Positions 12,203-21,142 of a stretch of DNA of 64,000 nucleotides are shown here, in pieces. The DNA is from Liolophura sinensis. Taxonomy: Eukaryota; Mollusca; Polyplacophora; Chitonida; Chitonidae. A model generated the notes under the pieces. It did no database searches, was not told where the DNA came from, and saw nothing but the letters and a program-made list of their open reading frames with translations. The translations under genes and the position numbers were made by a program. Location of the stretch: positions 10,165,338 to 10,229,337 of the forward strand of contig NC_088302.1 of NCBI RefSeq assembly GCF_032854445.1, in the 5' to 3' direction. Numbering within the stretch: position 1 is the stretch's first letter; each line of letters opens with the position of its first letter.

Positions 12203-12220
12203 CTGCATATGCATATGCAG
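12203..12220. repeat. Perfect 18-bp palindrome
   Basis: CTGCATATGCATATGCAG reads the same on both strands. It is near the junction of the local duplication. No known binding site is assigned. Confidence 0.9.
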
Positions 12221-13024
12221 ACTGATAAAATGAGTAAGCCTTTCATTGGACTGATAACTAGGGATAAATGTTAGATAAAGGGAAGTTAATTGGTTCTAAG
12301 TTGGGGTAAGCTCCAAATTTGGTGTACTTTACATTTTAGCAGTTGTCGATTTACAGTATTTTGTGTCACTGTTCCAAATGTTGTTACGTATTCTAAGGCT
12401 ATGTAACATTGTTTCATTTATTGGTGAAATGCCCGAAAAAGCTTAACAGACGGGTTGCTCCTTCAGAGGTCTCCATGCGATGTGTTCAGAAAACAAAAAT
12501 GGAGGCAAAGGATGGAACAGGCCTATTGACGGGCTAACAAATGCGTGAGATTATTTTGACCAGACAGCCGTTGGATTTAATACGTCTGGCTAATTAAAGT
12601 GTTTTATATGGACAGTCTATCTTTGGAGCCAGAGACACTAAGTCTGATTGTGTTATTTTCTAGAAATGAATGAATATTCTTGTTCTTGATACGGAAGGCA
12701 GCTTTGCTTGAGACTATTAAATCTGCCAACAAATCTGTTTTCTATGTAGAATACAAATTTGTATACGCTTTCCGTCTTGGTGTTGAGACATTATTGATAA
12801 ATGGAAGTAATTTTGTACTTGAAGTGAAGATGCTCGGTTGGTACATGCGACTGGCGTCCTATAGACGCCATGTATTATCCTTAGGATGCGGTTTGTGAAA
12901 CCAATTTGCTGGACAGTGTATGTTAAATGCGATTAAAGGCATTCGACTCCAATCACAATGGTTACTCACACGGTGACGTGCTTTTGGTTTTATGCTGAGT
13001 ATGTATTAACTTATGAGATTTGGA

Positions 13025-13160
13025 CATAGACTGAATATAAAAGACGCATGGCATAGAGAGGGTAAAACCAGATTGATAGCTGGCAAATGGTCAGACGTAA
13101 CCTGTTAAATACGACCCCTTGTAAGTGTTATCGTTACATACAATCACATTAAAACAACGC
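13025..13160 (-). repeat. Family D dispersed repeat, copy D4 (internally deleted)
   Basis: In reverse complement it has the CTCTCTATGCCATGCGTC end, CAATCTGGTTTTACC, TTGCCAGCTATCA, GGTTACGTCTGACCAT. At the other end it keeps the AATCACATTAAAACAAC block found in D9, but the roughly 150 bases between these blocks are gone. Confidence 0.6.
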
Positions 13161-13944
13161 CAAGGGACCAGGCCACATGATGCTTAGTTCACCAGCAGAA
13201 TCCTGGTTTGTGCACACACTAATACAGTGAAGTATTAAATGTTAGAGCACAGTGGTTAGTTTCGAATTAAAAAAATATTCGACCCTAAAAAGTTCTTGAT
13301 AATCTTGTGAATCCGCTATTTTCATTTCTATACTGAAGCAGTGGATTCAAAACGCACCAATTCAGCACGCTCGAGGATTATCAGTGGTTAACCAGCTCTG
13401 ACAGCCCAACAGCGTCTTCTTGTCGAGTTAACTCCAAGTGACATAATCATGTAGCTATTTGCATATTATACTCTGGAGCTTGGTTCATAAAAGGACGATA
13501 TCCGGCAAAAACTGATTCACTTCACGCCAGTAAAACTGTCTAATGCTTATCATGCTTAACGTGAAATGCAACAATCTGATTGACTGAAGCAACAATGTTC
13601 ATTTTTACATTAGCTTCAAAATACAAATAAAGCGTAGAGATAACAAAAAAGATAACTTCTACATTTTCTTTCCTTTAACATTCTGTGAACAATTGGCCAA
13701 TGAATTTTTGTAGTTTGTGAGATTTAAAACTATTTTCGGGCGCTAAAATAAAATGATTTATTCCTGTATTTATTTGATCAATAAATAAATTTTCATAATT
13801 GAGACATATTATGCTTTTAAAGCCGAATTTACTTTCTGCTAGCCAACGCATTACTCGACAAAGATTTTTGAGGAAAAGTTTCAAAATTTAAGAATTGGCT
13901 TCTCGTAATGAGAGGATTTTTTGCTAACTTTGAATTCATGGATT
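13161..13944. other. No gene recognised
   Basis: AT-rich. The only frame of any size (69 codons, minus strand, 13675-13884) is chance-length and has no recognised motif. Confidence 0.4.
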
Positions 13945-14040
13945 TATTTATCTATTTGATTGATGTTTTACGCCCTACTCAAGAATATTTCAATTATATG
14001 ACTCCGGCCAGCATTATGATAGAATGAAACCGGGCGCCTA
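13945..14040 (-). mobile_element. SINE family A, 5'-truncated
   Basis: In reverse complement: GGCGCCCGGTTTCATTC, CATAATGCTGGCCGGAGTC, ATATAATTGAAATATTCTTG, AGTAGGGCGTAAAACATC and the AATCAAAT tail. Only the 3' third of the element is present, the usual outcome of incomplete reverse transcription. Confidence 0.8.
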
Positions 14041-15327
14041 AATTTTGATTTCTAAGACAAAAAGATTTAGTCGAGTGCCGGATGTTGTCTTTTTTAATCG
14101 GGTGGTACAAAATTGCAAGCCGACTGACTGAGTTAGTCGTCTAAGCTTAGCGTTTAGACTTTCCCTGAAGTAGACCCATGCCAAAGTTTGATGACAACCC
14201 ACGCAAAACATCAGAAGGTTTCCCTGCGAATCTTGTGTATGGATTACTTGTTTCATACCGTGACGTTATATATTGTACCCTTGGCACATATATCATTGTT
14301 ACTTGAGTTACAATCAGTCACAAGGTTCGAGTCTGTAGCAGACAAGTACTGTTCACGACCGTTCTTTTATGACCAATCACCAGATGACTGAAAAATCAGG
14401 CGATGTTGTTTTGATGTGTTGCACTGCAATTGCTGATTTACGAATTTGAGACAAATGAAGGAACTATTGCTAGGCGCACTTGATTTACGTCTGTATAACA
14501 CAGATCCTTTCTCGGTTATTTCTCCGTCCAACAGCACCACATAACAATTCCTTTGAGCCAGTTCTTCACACCGAGAGATTAGCTAAATAGAACTAGATCT
14601 CGACAGGCGTCACTGAAAAGGCTAACCTAATTCTGAAACCTTGCTTCATCAACATATATGCATAGGCTACAGATCATAATTGACATTTTCTGGAAAATAT
14701 GAAATTTCAGCTATTTTAGCACTAATTTGAGGATTTGTTTTAGAGAGATGTTTTACGTCTACCTGCCTCTTTGTGGTGTGATTTCGTGGGGCAGGCTTTG
14801 AACTTTACTGCCTTACGTGTGTTGGCGGAGTTAAATTGAACATGTGGCAGATGCACACACATAGAAATGGGTGGAATAACCGCATCAATCCTGTCAGGCT
14901 GACAGCAGCAGGTCCCACTTAGGGTCCCACGAGATTTTTATGAGTAATATCTCACAGGGTCGGCAACAAGGAGCTGATGCATTTCGGGCAGGCAGATATG
15001 GACAATGCCCAGTGACAAAGGGCGTTAACATGTAAGAACATGGAAATCTGAGATTTCAGATCACATAAAGCTTCAGGCGCTAGCCACTCGCGATTATTGA
15101 TCAAACACCTGGAGGAAGGTTATATTTTCATAGGCAATGCCCGGCAAGGACATTTCCGTGTTACATGTTCTCGGGGTTTTTGTGGCTATAAGAGGTCGGC
15201 TTTGCTCCCTCGAGTTGTCTGACATGAACCCCGCCAGGGACTACTTGCTTTTATCAATAAGACGTATCACACGTGCACACGTGGACTAGTATATAACTTG
15301 CCATAGGTCAGTGGTTCACTCTTATTC
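14041..15327. other. No gene recognised
   Basis: I saw no repeat except a short resemblance between 15030-15080 (AGAACATGGAAATCTGAG) and 4790-4835 in tandem copy 1. Open frames are 72 codons or fewer. Confidence 0.4.
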
Positions 15328-15400
15328 GGGTTTGTCCAACCATAACATACTGGCTGCAATCGTATAAGTGTGGAATTCTTGGGTGTGGCGTTAATGTAGC
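15328..15400 (+). mobile_element. SINE family A, decayed 3' fragment
   Basis: ACCATAACATACTGGCTGC, CGTATAAGTGTGGAATTC and TTGGGTGTGGCGTTAATG match the SINE 3' end with several changes; the tail is missing. It overlaps a 115-codon frame on the minus strand, which is therefore probably spurious. Confidence 0.5.
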
Positions 15401-16740
15401 ATACAAAAGAGAATTTAGAAGAATAAATACTTTTCAAAAACGTTGATTGCGATGATATACTGAAAGATCGATTTATCGCAGATAAATTGTGAGCATTATG
15501 TAATCTATGGGTAGATGTTTTTCGTTTATCAGCCCATCCCTGTGTCTTCCAACGAAGAAGCAATATAAAGCCTTGCAAACATGTCATATATATCCGTGAA
15601 TGAGCTGGCTTCATGGCGATAATATGAGTAGCTTAGTTTTTTAGAATTTATTAGAATTATTTTATTTTATGAATTTATGGCCTATATATGAATTGAGAAT
15701 TTATTGATTACAAGATTGGGTTTTATTCAGAAAATACAGCTGATATTTAATGATGACCCTTAAGGCCTTTCGGCGTTACTGTTGAAGGATTTTACATTAA
15801 AATAAGACTTCACCTGAAAGTGAATGTAAATGAGGCGGCGCCTTGGGCAAAGTGTGTCGCAATCGAACGTAAAGGTGGAGGTCAGCTTGGCATTAATGGC
15901 TTCACTGCTTCAAGCAACCAATTGGTTGCTTGAAGCAACTAATTCCTAGAGATAGCAAGTCAACAGCTCACAACAAACATCTGGGAAATTAGATACATTT
16001 TGGTCCGAAGAAAGCTTTTATGAATCAGTTTTTGCAAACAGTAGCCAATGGCTCAGCCAAATAGACTAGTTAGTAACAAATTAAAACTAAATACCATCCT
16101 ACCAGATAGGCGATGACAGAAACAGAGCTGTCTGACACCTTCAAAACATGAATGTTACTTAGACTTCTTTCGACTTGAAGGAATTATCCTTAGAAGATGA
16201 GTGGGTGAACTTGCTCAGGCTTGATTGGACAAGGCGACCAGACAATGTATTAAGAAACTTACGGTTAATATTGGCAAAATTCCAGAAAAAATATTTAACT
16301 GGATCAGAATTAGACAAATGGAGCATTTAATGAAAGATTTATAATTTACTTCCCCACTGCGAAATCCTCAGAACGTGGCTGTCATTATTAGTGTGTAAAA
16401 AGAGATCCAACAGAGGAATAGCTCTAGGCCTTGTGTGTGATTAATTGGTACTTGTACCATAACTGCTTCAGATGATACTTCTTGCAATTCTCAGTGATGT
16501 ATTCAAACTGTTTCTTTTAAAAGAAAATTTATAAATGTTTCCAATTCTGTTATTTCAGTCTCCCCATAATTGAGATGTTGGTACTCTATAAGCATGACTC
16601 ATAAATATACTGAACTTCACATGTGTAACTTCATGCTCCAAACACACCCATGTAGAAGATCGTTTTTTGTTTGCGGATAAATCTGGTTTATGGACGTAAT
16701 GAACGTACAAAAAATAATTAGGCATTAAGATTCGCTTCTT
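15401..16740. other. No gene recognised
   Basis: Contains a 30-bp palindrome (separate entry). Otherwise AT-rich unique sequence, with no frame over chance length. Confidence 0.4.
15907..15936. repeat. Perfect 30-bp palindrome, no spacer
   Basis: Left half GCTTCAAGCAACCAA and right half its exact complement, meeting at an AATT centre. It could form a cruciform in DNA or a hairpin in RNA. No transposon ends or target duplication were recognised next to it. Confidence 0.95.
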
Positions 16741-18050
16741 CCACAGTCAACAACAGTTTCATGATTGGATAACTTCTCTTACTTTACAGGGAGAAGTCAC
16801 TTGAATAAGAGCTTGTTGTGTACCGTGTGTTCCCCCTCTCGCATTCACAACAACAGTATCGTGATTGTGTAACTTCTCTTACTTTACTGGGAGAAGACAC
16901 TTGGATAAGAGCTTGTTGCGTAGCGTGTGTTCCCCCTCTCGCATTCATAACAACAGTTTCATGATTGAATAACTTCTCTTACTTTACAGGGAGAAGTCAC
17001 TTGGATAAGAGCTTGTTGCGTACCTTGTGTTCCCTCTCTCGCATTCACAACAACAGTATCGGGATTGTGTAACTTCTCTTACTTTACAGGGAGAAGTCAC
17101 TTGGATAAGAGCTTGTTGCGTACCGTGTGTTCCTCCTCTCGCATTCACAACAATAGTTTCATGATTGGATAACTTCTCTTACTTTACAGGGAGAAGTCAC
17201 TTGGATAAGAGCTTGTTGCGTACCTTGTGTTCCCCCTCTCGCATTCACAACAACAGTATCGTGATTGTATAACTTCTCTTACTTTACAGGGAGAAGTCAC
17301 TTGGATAAGAGCTTGTTGCGTAGCGTGTGTTCCCCATCTCGCATTTACAACAACAGTATTGTGATTGTGTAACTTCTCTTACTTTACAGGGAGAAGTCAC
17401 TTGGATAAGAACTTGTTGTGTACCGTGTGTTCCGCCTCTCGCATTCACAACAACAGTTTCATGATTGAATAACTTCTCTTACTTTACAGTGGAAGTCACC
17501 TGGATAAGAACTTGTTGCGTTCCGTGTGTTCCCCCTCTCGCATTCACAACAACAGTTTCATGATTGAATAACTTCTCTTACTTTAGAAGGAGAAGTCACT
17601 TGGATAAGAGCTTGTTGCGTAGCGTGTGTTCCCCCTCTCGCATTCACAACAACAGTTTCATGATTGAATAACTTCTCTTACTTTACTGGGAGAAGTCACT
17701 TGGATAAGAGCTTGTTGCGTACCGTGTGTGCCCCCTCTCGCATTCACAACAACAGTTTCATGATTGAATAACTTCTCTTACTTTACAGGGGAAGTCACTT
17801 GGATAAGAGCTTTTTGCGAACCTTGTGTTCCCCCTCTCACATTCACAACAACAGTTTCATGATTGAATAACTTCTCTTACTTTACAGGGGAAGTCACTTG
17901 GATAAGAGCTTTTTGCGTACCTTGTGTTCCCCCTCTCGCATTCACAACAACAGTTTCATGATTGAATAACTTCTCTTACTTTACAGGGGAAGTCTCTTGG
18001 ATAAGAGCTTGCTGAGTACCGTGTGTGCCCCCTCTCGCATTCACAACAAG
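16741..18050 (+). repeat. Tandem array of thirteen 100-bp units
   Basis: The core AACTTCTCTTACTTTACAGG recurs at 16771, 16871, 16971, 17071, 17171, 17271, 17371, 17471, 17570, 17670, 17770, 17869 and 17968, so the period is exactly 100 bp and drops to 99 near the end. Each unit carries GTCACTTGGATAAGAGCTTG, a CGTGTGTTCCCCCTCTC block and GCATTCACAACAACAG. Two unit types alternate at first: type A TTTCATGATTGRAT (units 1, 3, 5) and type B TATCGTGATTGTGT (units 2, 4, 6, 7); units 8-13 are all type A. Most units hold an inverted pair ACTTCTC...GAGAAGT. The units are contiguous, with no spacers. Confidence 0.97.
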
Positions 18051-18069
18051 AGAGCAACGTTTTCTCATT

Positions 18070-18335
18070 GACTGCCTGACACCTGTGAACACAGCATTAG
18101 GCAACCTGTGCCTTTGCTGTACCAACATGGCGCCCATCCTGTAGTTGACGTCTCAAGGCACGAAGACCTTTATGAAGAGCATTCCATACGTGTTCAGGGC
18201 ATTTCAATTGCTACTCCATAACTTTAATACCCGCATTTTGCAGGACATTTCGTGTCAAAACAGCAGTGTGTGGCGTGGCATTGTCCTGTTGAAGTTGAAG
18301 GTCTGGACAATAAGCAACCATGAACCGCACCAGCT
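18070..18335 (-). pseudogene. Tc1/mariner-type transposase, C-terminal remnant
   Basis: On the minus strand, the sequence around 18262-18290 reads QQDNATPHTA, a form of the conserved catalytic motif (Q)DNARPH of Tc1-like DDE transposases; its D is the second metal-binding residue. Before it lies VRFMVAYCPDLQL. After it comes VLTRNVLQNAGIKVMEW, then a stop where the family has its P-rich stretch, then CPEHVWNALHKGLRA, which resembles the usual EHVWDALGRRLRA segment holding the third catalytic region. The N-terminal DNA-binding domain and first catalytic D are missing. The remnant ends within a few tens of bases of the 100-bp array. It is a different lineage from the pseudogene at 32440-33172. 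The identification rests on motifs read by eye. Confidence 0.75.
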
Positions 18336-18960
18336 TAAGGAAAAGGTCCTGGGGTCACATTTATTAAGCACCTTAAGAGCTAAATCAAAAATACAAACAC
18401 AGCTACAATTAAAATGCGCTCTATGAAGTGTAAAATTTGAACACTGATTCTTTACTGCATAACAATGTAAGTATATCAACCACGTTTTGAGTTCTTTCCT
18501 GTCCTGAGTTGGGCTTTTAGAGCACATGAAATTTATGACTTAAATCTTAAGTTGCGTGATAAATACGGGCTCTGATTACCATATTCATCAACTTCCTGTA
18601 CACACCACTGGGTGTGATGTTCACCGCCCCGACGTTACGTTCGCACTCTTCCGTCGCCTAATCGCAGAGTAAAATATGGTTGGTTGCTAAACACAACCCT
18701 ATTCCATTGCCTCTGGTTAGACGTAAGCCGTTTGAACGAAACGCTTTGTTCAGGGTTATTTGTCTCTTAGAGCACCGCCCACATCTGGGTAGTAAAAGTG
18801 GCCACGAAACAGTGAAGGTATTGTAATATGGAAATATCCTTATCTCAGGTGGGGGCGGAACCAACATATGGTGCATGATGTTTCAAAGACAAGCCTCTAA
18901 GGGGTATGGCCTACCCTGACGAGCTGTCGCACGTGATTCACGTGTGATGGCGTGTCTTCC
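18336..18960. other. No gene recognised
   Basis: Upstream side of the transposase remnant. If the rest of the transposase was here it has decayed beyond recognition. The 90- and 72-codon frames on the minus strand show no motif. Confidence 0.4.
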
Positions 18961-18964
18961 CAAA

Positions 18965-19145
18965 ACTTAATACTACAGCTGAGAGTACAATCAAAGCAGC
19001 GAAGATAGGGTAAAAGTTGGATAATGTTCACACGTAAAGAATGAAATCCGGTGTTTTGTCAGTTTGCCTCACTTAATGATTTATTCTAACTGATAATGTG
19101 GATGCGTAAAAGTAGCAACTCCCACACCGTTAGCACCATATATTA
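18965..19145 (-). repeat. Family D dispersed repeat, copy D5
   Basis: In reverse complement: GTGCTAACGGTGTGGGAGTT, GCTACTTTTACGC, CAGTTAGAATAAATCATTAA, GTGAGGCAAACTGACAA, TTACGTGTGAAC, CTTCGCTGCTTTGATTG. Same order as in D1, clearly diverged. Confidence 0.65.
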
Positions 19146-19564
19146 AGCAGAATACGGTAAATCCTTGATGTTCAATTCAGTTTATTAGACATCATTGGTG
19201 TAAAATCAAGCTATACGCTTGATTCGTTTTCACGCATATGCGGCATTCTAATCCAAAATGACTGCCTCGAACAGATTAATTTTACCTAAATCAAGTTTTC
19301 ATGAAAAAATTCGATCAACGTTCAGCTGATCGATTTCAAATGTGCCCCTAGGTTTCATGACCACTGAGGTTTGTTTTGTTGTTACCGCAAGCCTATTCAC
19401 AGGATATTTTGTCCGCTTATTTTAAAATATTTCTAGAATACAATCAGTCACTGAGCTTATTTTCCGAGGAGAAAACATTACCTGGAACTTTTACGCTGGA
19501 AGCTGTCTTTCACAGGAAGAGTGATCTGGAGGCTATGGATCAGGCTTATTGGTTATCTAATAAA

Positions 19565-19700
19565 TGTGTATAATTAGCTTAACTGGAAAGTCCTTGAGTT
19601 TAATCAGGCTCACAAATTAAAGCTGCGTGTAAACACATTCTATGCCTGTAGTGTAAAGACGTTCGCTAAATCTAATTGATTTTAGTGAACTGTTGAAACG
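19565..19700 (+). repeat. Isolated fragment resembling block Y of the tandem unit
   Basis: GAAAGTCCTTGAGTTTAATC, AAATTAAAGCTG and TCTAATTGATTTTAGTG follow the same order as block Y1 (4950-5390) and Y2, about 6.7 kb outside the tandem array. The match is short and diverged. Confidence 0.4.
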
Positions 19701-20984
19701 AAATATTGAATGTCTAGCTAAAAATTCTTTAGATTTTTCCCCCTTAAATACTGTACTTGTTCTTGAATGCGAATCTTCCAATTAGAGAACTGGATAATCG
19801 TAAGAAAAAAAACCTTAGGCAAATCCACGGGAATAAACACAGAAAAAAGGAAAGGTTTTCTTGGTTTAAGGGAAAGACGCATAGCGATACACTGTTGGCA
19901 CACAACCGATTTAGAGTTCGAAGGCTGGATTACATAACGTAAGGTAAACAAGTTTACAAAGTATGGCAAATCGCTTAACACATCGACTGACGTTACTGAA
20001 GGGAAACAACCTGTTACGAATCCCATCTGTAAACATTGTATTATATTGTTTTTATTTCTGCCTGAGTCAGTGTATGACCTACATTTTCCCATTTGTTCAC
20101 GTTATAGCCTGCACTGTAATTCAGTCCAACGTTCTCGAGGCTTCGGTATTTATGAACTTAATGTCATCGTACATAGGGTATACATTCTGGAAATGTATAT
20201 GGGTGTTGTAAAAAAGTTTACGATCAAACCATCCATAATTTTTCTTTTACGTTAGTCTATAAATATGAGCGACAGAGTTGTGAAGCTCGCAGTCATTTAT
20301 TCAAGTCCACTTGTGATCAGTCACTCATTCAAGTCCACTTTCGGCATTTGTCATTTGTACTCCATTTTCTATACACAGCACTTTGTGAGCTTGTGTTTCG
20401 CCACTTGCTACTTTTAAGAGGTGTCATTTTGGAGCTTTTATCGCTCATTGTCTATTTGTTCCATTAAATGCATTTCATCCGAGTTTATCCTGAAAGTGAC
20501 TATGTGTATATTTCCAAGGAAACATACATCTACAGCACATACAGCTTGGAGAATAAGTCACTTATCGCTCTGTCATCTGCAGATTGAAAAATTGATCTTA
20601 ACTGTGGATTCTATATTTACGTGATCTGACTCACCTTTGGAAGCCGGAAAATTGTTTTTTATTATTGTCAGTTGTATTATTTGTCTATTTTGTTAAAATA
20701 CATGTATTGCATGAACTTATTCAAGGGTCTTCGTGTTTCTATGTTTGATCTTGTGTAGTCCTACCGCTGATCTGAGAGTTAAACAAGCCAGTTGTTTCTC
20801 ATCTTTACTCTCCCATATTGGTACCCTTACACAACCTCTGATAACAAATGCTTGCAATGTTTGAAACATTTTTTCCTTAATGAATTTCTGTTATTGGACA
20901 TCACCTTATTTTAAAATGTGCACTGTTAACTACTTTATTTACTGTTAAAAACCACGTGACCTGTATCAGTTGCCTCTACATTCT
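19701..20984. other. No gene recognised; possible LTR-like sequence
   Basis: Overlapping frames up to 124 codons on the minus strand (19718-20092) and 82 codons on the plus strand have no recognised motif. The part from about 20220 to 20830 has a TATA-box-like site and an ending, TTGGTACCCTTACA, that recall an LTR, but no paired LTR or clear target duplication was found. Confidence 0.3.
20258..20265 (+). promoter_or_regulatory. TATA-box-like TATAAATA
   Basis: TCTATAAATATGAGC is followed at about 40 and 70 bases by two direct repeats of ATTCAAGTCCACTT (20297 and 20327). This arrangement resembles a polymerase II core promoter of an LTR or of a short gene. No start site or coding region can be shown, so the call is weak. 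Confidence 0.2.
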
Positions 20985-20996
20985 TCTATGGATATT

Positions 20997-21130
20997 TATT
21001 TATTTGATTTGGTGTTTTACGCCGTGCTCAAGAATATTTCAGTTATACGACGGGTGGCCAGCATTATAATGGGAGGAAACCGGGCAGAGCCAGGGGGAAA
21101 CCAACGGCCATCCGAAGGGTGGTGCCAGAC
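20997..21130 (-). mobile_element. SINE family A, 5'-truncated insertion with target duplication
   Basis: In reverse complement: GATGGCCGTTGGTTTCCC, CCTGGCTCTGCCCGG, TTTCCTCCCATTATAATGC, TGAAATATTCTTGAGCACGG, CGTAAAACACC and an AAATAAAT tail. A 12-bp target-site duplication, TCTATGGATATT, lies at 20985-20996 and 21131-21142. The element is complete between its duplications although it lacks the head, so it was truncated as it inserted. Confidence 0.92.
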
Positions 21131-21142
21131 TCTATGGATATT

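Larger units (their letters stand above)
11865..12310 (+). repeat. Local tandem duplication of about 250 bp
   Basis: The segment around 11970-12055 (AATAAAATGAGTTGGTC, ATGGACTGATAACCGGGGAT, AAAGGGAAGTAAATGG) returns at 12220-12305 (GATAAAATGAGTAAGCC, TTGGACTGATAACTAGGGAT, AAAGGGAAGTTAATTGG). The CCTTGAA..GTGTGGAA and GTCTC.CATGTTC motifs upstream are repeated as well. Confidence 0.8.
9650..12890 (+). repeat. Tandem segmental duplication, copy 3 (blocks W3, X3, Y3)
   Basis: W3 is clearest at 9880-10790, X3 at 10880-11445 and Y3 at 12500-12885, in the same order and orientation as the other copies. Y3 gives the best match to Y1, from CCTATTGACGGGC through AGAATACAAATTTGTATACG and ATTGATAAATGGAAG to TGGTACATGCGA. 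Between X3 and Y3 the copy has its own local duplication (11865-12310). Open frames in X1 and X3 at matching positions are in different frames, so no shared protein is supported. Confidence 0.8.

Noticed and set aside
16741-18050. Regular direct repeats resembling a CRISPR array
   Set aside because: The units are contiguous 100-bp repeats without unique spacers, no cas genes are present, and the genome is eukaryotic.
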